Shown in pieces: positions 33,631-42,537 of a stretch of 64,000 nt of DNA. The DNA is taken from NCBI GenBank assembly GCA_910584295.1, contig CAJTYR010000003.1, positions 1-64,000 of the forward strand, read 5' to 3'. The DNA comes from an uncultured Christensenella sp. Its GTDB lineage: Bacteria > Bacillota > Clostridia > Christensenellales > UBA1242. A program made the translations under genes and the position numbers. The notes beneath the pieces were generated by a model, which was not told the origin of the DNA, ran no database searches, and was given only the letters and a program-made list of their open reading frames with translations. How positions within the stretch are numbered: position 1 is the stretch's first letter; every line of letters starts with the position of its first letter.

Positions 33631-34719
33631 TTAAGCAATTTCGGACAATCGTGAAAACTTTCTGCGATGTGGATTTTGAAAAAGATAATAATTCCACGAT
33701 GCCCCCACAACAAAAATTATGCAAATTAAAAATGGAAGGTCAATTCGTTTTTCCATAGTCTCAATCAAAAATCTTTCAAAACTTTCCACAGCAACTCCTA
33801 TCATACCTTCTGTTTTTGTACAATAAATTGCCTCGACACCACAAGCAATAAGTCTGTCAACAACAATTTGAGTAGGATGCAAATTATCCCCCGAACTGAC
33901 AATTGCATATCTCGGATTAATAGAAGACAGAAACTCCATAGTTGATGAACTTTTTGCTCCATGATGAGCAACCAGCAAAAAGTCAACAGAGATTTTCCGA
34001 TTTTCACTGTTTAACTGCGCAACAAATTCCGCCTCTCTTTTACTCGTTGCATCTCCGCAAAGCATAAAAACTTTTTCTTTGTAAGAAAGAGTGATAAAAG
34101 GAGAATAAGAATTGGTGTCAGAATAACTATCCTCTTTACAAGCAAATATTTCAACAACACAATCTTCTTCCACCAAGATTTTGTCCTCAACAAATTCAAT
34201 ATCGCAGTTCTTTTCCATATAAGCAGCAGTAATAACCTCGCTATAATAAGGAGAATCCACAATTTTGTATCTGCCGTCCAAAACTTCCAAAGGGCTCTTT
34301 GAAAGAATTTTTGGTCTATAAAAATTTTTGACCATATAATTTTTAAAAATTGCAACCGCTCCACCAATATGATCTTCATCACTATGCGTAAGCAACAACA
34401 TATCAATTTGGGAAATTTTGTTTTGTTTCAAGATTTTGTTTGTCGCTTGCAAAAATTCTTCCTCACTTTCAGCACTTCCAGTGTCAATCAGCATTGTTCG
34501 TCCTGTTGGAAAAACCACAAGAGTTGCATTTGCTTGACCAACATCAAGAAAATAAACCTGCAAATCTTTGCCTGCAAGTCTATTAAATCCATTCACCAAA
34601 TACTGAATGTCATATTCAAAAACCAAAGTCAAAATAAGAAGCGATGCAAAAAGAATCACAAAACCTGTGTTAACAATTCTTGAATGATTCCTCTTAAGTA
34701 TCGCTCTCATTTTTTTCAC
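33631..34719 (-). CDS. ComEC/Rec2-like metallo-beta-lactamase-fold hydrolase
   Basis: The 362-residue protein has a membrane helix near residue 20, then the MBL domain seen at the end of ComEC: VYFLDVGQANATLV, MLIDTGS, the metal motif LTHSDEDHIGG near residue 108, CGDATSKREAEF, VAHHGAKSS and an SSGDNLHPT segment. A second hydrophobic segment (LPFLICIIFVVGASW) and a basic tail end the protein. It lacks the ComEC channel. The start may be the GTG at 34719, sharing one base with the patatin stop, or the ATG at 34710. Substrate unknown; related domains degrade DNA. Confidence 0.8.
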   Translation of the reverse strand: MKKMRAILKRNHSRIVNTGFVILFASLLILTLVFEYDIQYLVNGFNRLAGKDLQVYFLDVGQANATLVVFPTGRTMLIDTGSAESEEEFLQATNKILKQNKISQIDMLLLTHSDEDHIGGAVAIFKNYMVKNFYRPKILSKSPLEVLDGRYKIVDSPYYSEVITAAYMEKNCDIEFVEDKILVEEDCVVEIFACKEDSYSDTNSYSPFITLSYKEKVFMLCGDATSKREAEFVAQLNSENRKISVDFLLVAHHGAKSSSTMEFLSSINPRYAIVSSGDNLHPTQIVVDRLIACGVEAIYCTKTEGMIGVAVESFERFLIETMEKRIDLPFLICIIFVVGASWNYYLFQNPHRRKFSRLSEIA

Positions 34720-35558
34720 TAAATAAAATCTATTTCATCCTTATCAAAATCTTTAATCTTTTGCTTTTTCACTTTTCCGCTGAAAATCTCCATGATTTTT
34801 GGCATTGCATCAATTGCATTTTTATAACCTTCCTCAACCATTTCATCAAGACCAAAAAGTTTTGTTGATTTAAATCTTTTGTTGTCAGTTGCAATCATAA
34901 CATCAGCACAGACATAGCCTTTGACTGCGTTACTTTTCATCAACACTCTTATGGTGCATCCCAAAACATCCAAAACCTTTGGACTGTTTGTTCCATAAGT
35001 CCTTGTGCTGTTGCAGTCGACAGCAATCACATAGTCACATCCAAAATATCTTGGGATGTTTGCAGGAATTGTGTTTTGAAGTCCTCCATCACACAACAGC
35101 CTATTTTCAAATTCAACTGGGTGAAAAAATCCTGGCACACAACAACTGCCAGCCACCGCTTTTGCAAGATTTCCATGACTTATACAAACTTGCTTGGTCG
35201 ACTTGATGTCAACTGCAACTGCCGAATATGGAATTTTTAAATCCTCAACATTTCTTACTCCGATTATGTCTTCGACAAGCCTTTCTATTCCGTCCGTTTT
35301 TGATGGCATAAAGAAAACTTTGTTTGTTCGTATATCTTTTGTTTTGAGTGATTTGGCGATTTTATATAACTGGTCTGAAGTCATCCCATTTGCATATGCT
35401 GCACCGACAAGACTTCCGACGCTCGTCCCTGCAATATAGTCAAATTTTAATCCAAATTGTTCAAAAGCTTTGATGACTCCAATATGAGAAAATCCTCTGG
35501 CACCGCCACCGCCAAAGGCTAATCCAATTTTTATTGGTTTGCTGAAAGGTAATTTCAT
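34719..35558 (-). CDS. Patatin-like phospholipase (RssA type)
   Basis: The 279-residue protein has the patatin Ser-Asp dyad: FGGGGARGFSHIGV near residue 15 (oxyanion loop), nucleophile GTSVGS near 44, and catalytic Asp in CDGGLQNTIP near 156. It probably hydrolyses lipid acyl esters in the cytoplasm. No Shine-Dalgarno site is present, and a perfect TATAAT lies six bases before the ATG, so a leaderless mRNA is likely. The MBL-fold hydrolase gene follows with a one-base overlap. Confidence 0.88.
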   Translation of the reverse strand: MKLPFSKPIKIGLAFGGGGARGFSHIGVIKAFEQFGLKFDYIAGTSVGSLVGAAYANGMTSDQLYKIAKSLKTKDIRTNKVFFMPSKTDGIERLVEDIIGVRNVEDLKIPYSAVAVDIKSTKQVCISHGNLAKAVAGSCCVPGFFHPVEFENRLLCDGGLQNTIPANIPRYFGCDYVIAVDCNSTRTYGTNSPKVLDVLGCTIRVLMKSNAVKGYVCADVMIATDNKRFKSTKLFGLDEMVEEGYKNAIDAMPKIMEIFSGKVKKQKIKDFDKDEIDFI

Positions 35559-35564
35559 AGATAA

Positions 35565-35570
35565 ATTATA
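35565..35570 (-). promoter_or_regulatory. -10 box 6 bp before the patatin start
   Basis: TATAAT on the minus strand, six bases before the ATG; the -35 region is T-rich without a clear TTGACA. Confidence 0.5.
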
Positions 35571-35696
35571 ACAAAAAATAAGAAAAAATAAAAATTAATA
35601 CAAATTTATATCAAATTAATATTGAATAAAAAACGCCAAAATGTTGAGAAATGTCAAATTTTTGACAAAAAATTGCACACGATATCATTTTTTAAA

Positions 35697-35724
35697 GAAA
35701 AAGACCCAAAAATGGGTCTTTTTT
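35697..35724 (-). terminator. Terminator after dnaE
   Basis: The 8-bp stem AAGACCCA/TGGGTCTT is followed on the minus strand by TTTTTCTTT. Confidence 0.8.
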
Positions 35725-38700
35725 ATTGCACAACAATATTTTCGCTTCCAATGATTCCAGAAAGCTCATTAAGAAGATAATTGTTGATTTTGACGCTTTG
35801 TTGATATACAAAAGGCTTGTTTGTTGAAGTACATTTGATTATGACTTGAGTATCTCCCTGATAGGATGCGATTGTGTTTTTCACCTTGCTGTATATGTCA
35901 GGGTTTTTTGTGTCAAAACGCAAACAAAGTCTCTCTTTTGACTGCTTCTTTTCTTGCTTGCTTTCATCATCCTTCCACAATATAACAACTTCTCCAACCG
36001 CAGAAGGAGCCATTCCATCTCGAATGTTAATCCTCCCTTTAATTGTCACAAGATTATCTTCCTCAAGCAAATTTCGATATCTTGCAAATGCATTTGAAAA
36101 GAATGTGATTTCAAGTTTTCCTTTCAAATCTTCAAGTTTAATATAGCACATGCTTTTGCCAGTTTTGGTTCTTTTAACGTTAACTTCAGAGATTATCCCT
36201 CCACAAACAAAGGCTTGTCCGTCTTCAAAATTGGTTTCAGTTTCAACATCTCCTTCATCCATTTCAAAGTCTTCACCGTCATTTTCAAATTCATCATTTC
36301 TTGGTGTAAGCATATCTGAAGTTAAATTGAAACTTTCAAACTTCTTTGTATAATCCTGAAGTGGATGCCCAGACATATAAACACCAATGATGTCTCTTTC
36401 ATATTTGAGGAGCGTTTTTTTGTTGAATTCTTTTATGTCTGGATATTCAATGGAATCCTGCAAAGCCTCACCACCAAAATCACCAAAGAATGAAATTTGC
36501 CCAAGTTGACTTGATTTCTTATCTTTGATAGCTCTGTCAACAATGCTTTCATAAACAGCCATATATTGAGATCTTGATTTTCCAAAACAATCAAATGCCC
36601 CGCTCAAAATTAAACACTCAATCGCTTTTTTGTTTATGCCAACTTTGACTGCTCTTGTGATGAAATCGTCAAAACTTTTGAAGAGACCATTCTCTTCTCT
36701 CTCTTGAATAAGATTGTCGGTCACAGCAGTTCCAACATGTTTCAAGCCCCCAAGTCCAAAACGTATGCTCTTTTCTTCCGTGTGGAAATAAGAGAAACTC
36801 TTGTTAATGTGAGGTGGAAGCACATCAATGCCTTCACTTCTTGCAAAGGAAATATATTTTGTTATGCTGTCCGCACTTGTAATTCTGTTGTTGAGAATGG
36901 CGGTCAAAAATTCTGTTTCATAATAATATTTCAAATATGCGGTCTGATAAGTGACATGCGCGTAAGCACAAGCATGTGATTTGTTGAAGGCGTATTTTGC
37001 AAATTCTTTCATCTCATCAAAAATCTTTTCAGCAACATCTCTGTCATGTCCCAATTTGACAGCCCCAGGGATGCTTGCTCGACCTGATGGATCTTCCCAG
37101 CCATCAACGAATTTCTTTCTCTCTTGGTCAATCTTTTCAACCTGCTTCTTGCCCATGATACGACGTATGTTGTCCGCTTGTCCAAGATTATATCCTCCCA
37201 TAACTTGAACAATCTTCATCACTTGCTCTTGATACACAATGCATCCATAAGTGACATCCAAGATATCTTCAAGGCAAGGATCATCATAGACAATCATTTC
37301 TGGATTGTGTTTGTTTTGAACAAACTTTGGAATGGAATCCATTGGTCCGGGACGATACATTGACACCCCAGCGACAATATCTTCCAAACAGGTTGGTTTA
37401 AGTTCTTTCATAAACTTCTTAAACCCTGCACTTTCAAGTTGGAAAACAGCATCGGTGTTCCCGTTTGCAAGCATCTCAAAAACTTTTGGATCATCATAAG
37501 TCAACGAGCCATCATAGAAATCAATTTTCTTCCCATAATTTTCATAGATATAATCACAACTTTTCTTAATATCAGTCAAAGTTCGAAGTCCAAGGAAATC
37601 CATTTTCAAAAGACCCATATGCTCCAACTCAATCATATTATATTGAGTCACTCTTTGACCTTCGGAAAGTGCAACAGGAACAAAATCAGACACTGGCTCT
37701 GGAGCAATCAATACACCGCAGGCATGCGTTGAAACGTTTCTTGGCACCCCTTCAAGTTTGATGGCAAGGTCAGCGACGTGTCGCATCTCTTCGTTATTTT
37801 CATAAATTTCTCGAAGTTCTGGGATGATAAACTTTTCATTTTCAGGCTTACCCGTTGTGCCAAAATAATATTTCAAGACTGGAGGTCTTTTGATTCCATC
37901 TGGCAACTTGCCTGGAATAAGTTTTGTCAGTTTTGCCACTTCTGAATTTGGAATTCGCAAAACTCTGGCAACATCTCTTATGGCGTTTTTTGCTTGCATA
38001 CATCCAAATGTCACAATGTTTGCAACGTGGTCAACACCATATCGCCTCTTTGAATATTCAATAACTTCTCCTCGTCTGTCCATGCAAAAGTCAACGTCAA
38101 AGTCAGGCATAGAAACACGTTCTTTGTTGATGAATCTTTCAAAGAACAAATTATATCTGATTGGGTCAACTTTTGTGATTCCTGAACAATAAGCGACCAA
38201 ACTTCCAGCACCGCTTCCACGACCAGGACCAACAGGGATTCCAACTGAAGAAGCATAATTGATATAGTCCCAAACAATCAAGAAATATTCAACAAATCCT
38301 TGATTGTTGATGATTTCGAGTTCCATTTCAAGTCTGTCAATCAGATCTTGTGTCACTTCTTTATAATTTCTGTGTAAACCTTCATAAGATATTCTACGCA
38401 AAAACTCATAAGGCGACTCTCCAGTTTCTGGCGCATAAACAGGAATAAAGTTTTTCGAACTTGGCAATTTGTATTTTTCATCAATACCATAAATTTCACC
38501 AAGAGATTTTGTTTTGATTGTAACATCACATTTATCAGCGATTTCAAGCGTCGTTTCAAGCGCTTCTTCATATCCTGACATTGCCTCTTTCATTTCATCG
38601 TATGTCTTAAGGTAGAATTCGTCCGTTGAAAACTTCATACGATCAGGGTCATCAAGAGTTTTGCTCATCTGCACGCACATCAAGATATCTTGCATCTCCG

Positions 38701-39334
38701 CATCTTCTTTGTTAAGATAATGCACATCGTTTGTGGCAACCATTTTTATTGAATGTTTTTTTGACATCTCGGCCAAAAATTCATTGACAAGTTTTTGTTC
38801 TGGAAGCCCATGATTTTGAATTTCAAGATAAAAATCACCGGCTTCAAACATGCCATTCATTTTCAAAATAAGCGCTTCTGCCTCATCAAATCGCCTTTGC
38901 AAAATAAGTTGTGGAATATGCCCTGCAATACACGCAGACAAGCATATCACCCCTTCACAATGATCCTGCAAAACTCTGTAATCAATTCTTGGCTTGTAAT
39001 AAAAACCCTCACAAAAGGCTATTTCGTTGAGTTTAAGGAGATTGTGAAATCCTTTGTCATTTTTTGCAAGCAAAATAAGATGTCCCATGTCATCTTTTCC
39101 GCTTTTTCGATTAATATCGTTACAAATATAAAACTCACACCCCAAAATTGGTTTAATTCCAACTTTGACACATTCCTCAAAAAATTGAAGAGTTCCATAC
39201 ATATTTCCATGATCTGTTATGGCAACAGCACGCTCTCCGCGTTCTTTTGTCATTTCAACCAATTTCTTTACCCTAGCAATTCCATCCAAAAGTGAATATT
39301 CAGTATGGACGTGCAAGTGAACAAATTCACCCAT
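35723..39334 (-). CDS. dnaE: DNA polymerase III alpha subunit (DnaE)
   Basis: The 1203-residue protein starts with the PHP domain (HLHVHTEYSLLDG), followed by the polymerase core with GPGRGSGAGSLVAYC near residue 370 and the catalytic PDFDVDFCMDRR near 410, then FNKSHACAYAHVTYQTAYLK near 790, a helix-hairpin-helix, and a C-terminal OB fold (VNVKRTKTGKSMCYIKLED). It lacks the exonuclease insertion of PolC. The order php-whiA-dnaE with gaps of zero to two bases shows one operon. Confidence 0.96.
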   Translation of the reverse strand: MGEFVHLHVHTEYSLLDGIARVKKLVEMTKERGERAVAITDHGNMYGTLQFFEECVKVGIKPILGCEFYICNDINRKSGKDDMGHLILLAKNDKGFHNLLKLNEIAFCEGFYYKPRIDYRVLQDHCEGVICLSACIAGHIPQLILQRRFDEAEALILKMNGMFEAGDFYLEIQNHGLPEQKLVNEFLAEMSKKHSIKMVATNDVHYLNKEDAEMQDILMCVQMSKTLDDPDRMKFSTDEFYLKTYDEMKEAMSGYEEALETTLEIADKCDVTIKTKSLGEIYGIDEKYKLPSSKNFIPVYAPETGESPYEFLRRISYEGLHRNYKEVTQDLIDRLEMELEIINNQGFVEYFLIVWDYINYASSVGIPVGPGRGSGAGSLVAYCSGITKVDPIRYNLFFERFINKERVSMPDFDVDFCMDRRGEVIEYSKRRYGVDHVANIVTFGCMQAKNAIRDVARVLRIPNSEVAKLTKLIPGKLPDGIKRPPVLKYYFGTTGKPENEKFIIPELREIYENNEEMRHVADLAIKLEGVPRNVSTHACGVLIAPEPVSDFVPVALSEGQRVTQYNMIELEHMGLLKMDFLGLRTLTDIKKSCDYIYENYGKKIDFYDGSLTYDDPKVFEMLANGNTDAVFQLESAGFKKFMKELKPTCLEDIVAGVSMYRPGPMDSIPKFVQNKHNPEMIVYDDPCLEDILDVTYGCIVYQEQVMKIVQVMGGYNLGQADNIRRIMGKKQVEKIDQERKKFVDGWEDPSGRASIPGAVKLGHDRDVAEKIFDEMKEFAKYAFNKSHACAYAHVTYQTAYLKYYYETEFLTAILNNRITSADSITKYISFARSEGIDVLPPHINKSFSYFHTEEKSIRFGLGGLKHVGTAVTDNLIQEREENGLFKSFDDFITRAVKVGINKKAIECLILSGAFDCFGKSRSQYMAVYESIVDRAIKDKKSSQLGQISFFGDFGGEALQDSIEYPDIKEFNKKTLLKYERDIIGVYMSGHPLQDYTKKFESFNLTSDMLTPRNDEFENDGEDFEMDEGDVETETNFEDGQAFVCGGIISEVNVKRTKTGKSMCYIKLEDLKGKLEITFFSNAFARYRNLLEEDNLVTIKGRINIRDGMAPSAVGEVVILWKDDESKQEKKQSKERLCLRFDTKNPDIYSKVKNTIASYQGDTQVIIKCTSTNKPFVYQQSVKINNYLLNELSGIIGSENIVVQ

Positions 39335-39336
39335 TC

Positions 39337-40302
39337 TTATTCCTCCAAAGTGCTTGCAATTTTCAAAAGTTTTCTAAACCTATGATTAAGTCCAGACCGC
39401 GTCAATTTAATTGTTGAAAGTTTCAAGAGTTCATCCAGGCTCTCCTCCTGATTTGCCAACCTTAAAACAGCAATCTCTTGCAAGTCTTCTGACAAGCTTT
39501 CAAGCCCAATTGTGTTTATTATTGTGTTTATTGCTGCGACTTGCTTCAAACTCGCTTCAACGGTTTTGTTTATGTTTGCATTTATACAGTTAACTTGACG
39601 ATTAACTTTGTTTCGAAGTTCCCTTGTCACAATTTCATTTGTTAAATCCAACACACATTTATTTGCTCCCATAAGCGCCAACAAATCCTGAATTGTGTTG
39701 ACATCCTTAATGTAAAGAACAAAAGAATTTTTTCTTTCAAAGATTTTCCCAATGATGTTGTACTCGGCAAGAATAGCGGAAAACTCAATCAGAAACTCAT
39801 GGCTTTGAGAGACAAACTCCATGTGATATCCAGAACCGCAACTTTGCATGCTGTCCTGCGAAAGTTTTATGCTTGAAGTGCTGCATCCAACATAAACACC
39901 TTTGATGAAAGATCTTCTAGCTTCATCCTCCAAAAGCAAATTTTTATCAATTTCGAAAATAAAAGTTTTCTCTCCATTTTGAATGTCAATCATTCCAGCA
40001 TCAAGAAGAAGTTGTTTGAATTTTTCAACCTCAAATTTGATTTCATAATATGTGTTTTTGTTTATGCTGTAGTTGTCCCCAATCTCAACCAAAAGTTTGT
40101 CGCCATAGAGTTTTTTCACAAGTGTTTCGCAATAAGAAAAAAGCTTTTCAACATCAGACACCAATTTCAAATAGATATGGTTTCCACTTTTTGAAATTTG
40201 ACCGCAAGAATGAAAAAGCCCTGACATAAATGCAATAGCACAACTGTCATCTTCAAAATCTGTTTTCAAAATTTCTTCTTTTGACTGTCTTGAAAAACTC
40301 AT
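39337..40302 (-). CDS. whiA: WhiA-type DNA-binding protein
   Basis: The 321-residue protein has a LAGLIDADG-like N-terminal part (CAIAFMSGLFHSCGQI; RRSFIKGVYVGCSTSS) and a C-terminal helix-turn-helix (NEIVTRELRNKVNRQVNCI... LDELLKLSTIKLTRSGLNHR). WhiA affects cell division and chromosome segregation in Firmicutes and sporulation in Streptomyces. It normally sits after yvcJ-yvcK; here a PHP gene precedes and dnaE follows. Confidence 0.92.
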   Translation of the reverse strand: MSFSRQSKEEILKTDFEDDSCAIAFMSGLFHSCGQISKSGNHIYLKLVSDVEKLFSYCETLVKKLYGDKLLVEIGDNYSINKNTYYEIKFEVEKFKQLLLDAGMIDIQNGEKTFIFEIDKNLLLEDEARRSFIKGVYVGCSTSSIKLSQDSMQSCGSGYHMEFVSQSHEFLIEFSAILAEYNIIGKIFERKNSFVLYIKDVNTIQDLLALMGANKCVLDLTNEIVTRELRNKVNRQVNCINANINKTVEASLKQVAAINTIINTIGLESLSEDLQEIAVLRLANQEESLDELLKLSTIKLTRSGLNHRFRKLLKIASTLEE

Positions 40303-41067
40303 CTAAAAGCCTCTTTTCTTATGGAATTTAGGAATTTTGTCAACATTGACAACTTGAGAAAGTGGAATGTCATATTTGTAAATCAAATTAAGCCCATTGT
40401 TGACTTCTCCCACTTGCTCTGGGCTGTGAGCATCAGAATTTATGATAAACTTCACACCTTCATCTTTCATGATGGCAATTTCTTCTTCTGTGAAGCAAAT
40501 TCTTTTGCCATTAAGCTCAACAAAAACCCCTTTTTGCTTTGCCATTTTGGCAACAGCAATTGTGTCCGTCTCAAAACCATAATTCAAATGCGTAATCACA
40601 TCAATTGGATATTTGTCCAAAGTTTTCAGAAGAGCTGTCGTATTTCTGTTTATTCTCTCTTGACTTGGTCTAAATTTTCCTGAGAATGCATTTGCCCAAT
40701 TAAGCAAAATCTTATCTTTAAAAGTCTCGGTAGTTACAAGTTTGTGATATCCCATCAAGATGATATCCAAAAAGTCATAGTCCATTTCTTTTATGTCAAT
40801 TGCACCATCAAGCGAAATTAAATTTGCCTCAACACCCAAAAGAACATTAACGCCTGTTATTTCCTTTGCATTAAGCACATCCTCTTGAAGCTGTGGAATG
40901 TTTTTTCTTCTCAAACCAAACGCCCAATGATTGAAACCATGATCTGTTATGGCAATCTCTTTCAATCCTTTGTCTGCAGCAACCGAAGCATTCTCAAGCA
41001 CAGTGCCCTTGCCATGCTTGTGCCTTGAATATGTGGTATGCGTATGATAATCGCCATATAACAACAT
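40303..41067 (-). CDS. PHP-domain phosphoesterase
   Basis: The 254-residue protein carries the PHP metal motifs: DYHTHTTYSRH near residue 6, ITDHG near 39, GVEANL near 76, THLNYG near 164 and NSDAHSPEQVG near 215. It resembles YcdX/HisK-like phosphatases. AAGGAG lies before the ATG; the stop abuts the whiA ATG. The substrate is unknown. The promoter is TTGTCA-N17-TAAAAT. Confidence 0.85.
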   Translation of the reverse strand: MLLYGDYHTHTTYSRHKHGKGTVLENASVAADKGLKEIAITDHGFNHWAFGLRRKNIPQLQEDVLNAKEITGVNVLLGVEANLISLDGAIDIKEMDYDFLDIILMGYHKLVTTETFKDKILLNWANAFSGKFRPSQERINRNTTALLKTLDKYPIDVITHLNYGFETDTIAVAKMAKQKGVFVELNGKRICFTEEEIAIMKDEGVKFIINSDAHSPEQVGEVNNGLNLIYKYDIPLSQVVNVDKIPKFHKKRGF

Positions 41068-41087
41068 ATCAAACTCCTTATGTTTCT

Positions 41088-41116
41088 ATTTTATCAGTTT
41101 TGTTGCCCTTTGACAA
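41088..41116 (-). promoter_or_regulatory. Promoter of the php-whiA-dnaE operon
   Basis: TTGTCA (41111-41116), 17 bp, TAAAAT (41088-41093), minus strand. Confidence 0.6.
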
Positions 41117-41151
41117 GCAACAAAGCCCCTTTACAAATTTATTTTATCCAA

Positions 41152-41592
41152 TTATTTTTCAAGTAAAATGGTGAAAGGACCATCATTGATTTGCTCAATT
41201 TGCATATCTGCCCCAAAAACTCCATATTTAACAGGCACACCAGCAAAACTTTCAAGCATTTTCCCCGCTGCAACATACATTTCTTTAGCTCTCTCTAGCT
41301 CTTCTGCACCAAAAAAACTAGGTCTGAAGCCTCTTTCACAATCTCCAGCAAGCGTAAACTGCGAAACAAACAAAATCCCCCCTTCAACATCTTTCACTGA
41401 AAGATTTGTTTTGCCATTTTCATCGGCAAAAATGCGTAATCCTGCAATTTTTTTGACAATGTATGCCAATTTTTCATCATTATCACCCTTTTCAGCACAA
41501 AAAAAGACAACCATTCCTTTGCCAATTTCACTTACTGCTTGTCCAGCCACAGTCAACTTCGCACCTTTCACCACTTGTAAAACAGCTTTCAT
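41152..41592 (-). CDS. dtd: D-aminoacyl-tRNA deacylase
   Basis: Dtd clears D-amino acids wrongly attached to tRNA. The 146-residue protein has KAVLQVVKGAKLTV at the start, the SQFTLAGD motif near residue 76, RPSFFGAE, and NDGPFT near 137 (the usual GP motif is NxGPxT). The start overlaps the murB stop (ATGA). Confidence 0.93.
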   Translation of the reverse strand: MKAVLQVVKGAKLTVAGQAVSEIGKGMVVFFCAEKGDNDEKLAYIVKKIAGLRIFADENGKTNLSVKDVEGGILFVSQFTLAGDCERGFRPSFFGAEELERAKEMYVAAGKMLESFAGVPVKYGVFGADMQIEQINDGPFTILLEK

Positions 41593-42476
41593 TCCCTCTC
41601 CTTTTCACTTAAATAAACAACTTCTCTTTCAAGTTTAATATTGTATTTTTTTAAAACTTTCTTTTCAACTAATTTCACAAGTTTCTCAAAATCTTTTGCT
41701 GTGCCACTTTCACCATTAACAATAAACCCAGCATGCTTTGAAGAAACTTCCACTCCTCCTATTTTAACACCTTTAAGTGCCAAACTGTCAATCAATTTTG
41801 CAGGATAAATCACCTCATCCCCACAAATTCTTTTAAAGACACTTCCAAGTGAAGGCATATCATAAGGCTGGGAATCTTTTCTTTTTTGCAAATTTTCATT
41901 CATTTCCTTCAATATCTCATCTGAATCCCTATCAAAAAGCCTCAAAACACCACCCAAAACGACCAATCGTTCCAAATGTGAGTTTCTATAAGAAAAATTC
42001 AATTGCTCCCTCTGAAGTTCAAAAATTCTTTCTCCATCAAAAGCTATCACACTTTCAATCAAATCCGCAATTTCATGTCCGAATGCTCCACCATTCATAA
42101 AGACAAGACCACCAAAAGAAGCAGGAATTCCATAAGACCATTCCATACCACCAAGTTTCATATCTTTAAGTCTATGGTTAAGAGCAAATATATTAACACC
42201 TGCTCCAACCTTAACCTTGCAATCTCCCAAATTCTCAATCCTGTCAAGATATCGAGTTGAAACCACAACACCATCAAAAAAATCCATGTCAAAAAGAGTG
42301 TTGCTCCCATTCCCCAGAACAAACGTCTTATAGCTATCTTTATGAGAAGCAATAAAAATCTCTTGCATTTCTTTTTCATCTTTTGGAAAGACCAGCCATC
42401 TTGCTCTTCCGCCAATTTTAATTGTGCTATATTTTGATAAATCTGCATTTTCAATGCAACAAAACTTTTCAAACAT
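41589..42476 (-). CDS. murB: UDP-N-acetylenolpyruvoylglucosamine reductase
   Basis: MurB makes UDP-MurNAc for peptidoglycan. From the ATG at 42476 the protein is 295 residues, with STIKIGGRARWLVFP near 15 (FAD domain), LGNGSNTLF, GGMEWSYGIPASFGGLVFMNGGAFGHE near 108-135 and the type-II-like end KHAGFIVNGESGTAKDFEKL with catalytic Glu region near 270. The longer open frame upstream reads through the preceding terminator and is not coding. No clear Shine-Dalgarno site is visible. Confidence 0.93.
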   Translation of the reverse strand: MFEKFCCIENADLSKYSTIKIGGRARWLVFPKDEKEMQEIFIASHKDSYKTFVLGNGSNTLFDMDFFDGVVVSTRYLDRIENLGDCKVKVGAGVNIFALNHRLKDMKLGGMEWSYGIPASFGGLVFMNGGAFGHEIADLIESVIAFDGERIFELQREQLNFSYRNSHLERLVVLGGVLRLFDRDSDEILKEMNENLQKRKDSQPYDMPSLGSVFKRICGDEVIYPAKLIDSLALKGVKIGGVEVSSKHAGFIVNGESGTAKDFEKLVKLVEKKVLKKYNIKLEREVVYLSEKERE

Positions 42477-42510
42477 AGAAATAAATATGAAACCTGACAA
42501 ATTGATGACA

Positions 42511-42537
42511 AAAAAAAGCGCTTTAAAACGCTTTTTT
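42511..42537 (-). terminator. Terminator after the 1944-residue lipoprotein gene
   Basis: The 8-bp stem AAAAAGCG/CGCTTTTT is followed by Ts on the minus strand, directly at the stop codon. Confidence 0.8.

Noticed and set aside
41100..41125. Hairpin TTGTTGC/GCAACAA as terminator of murB-dtd
   Set aside because: It is not followed by a T run on the transcribed strand and overlaps the php promoter.
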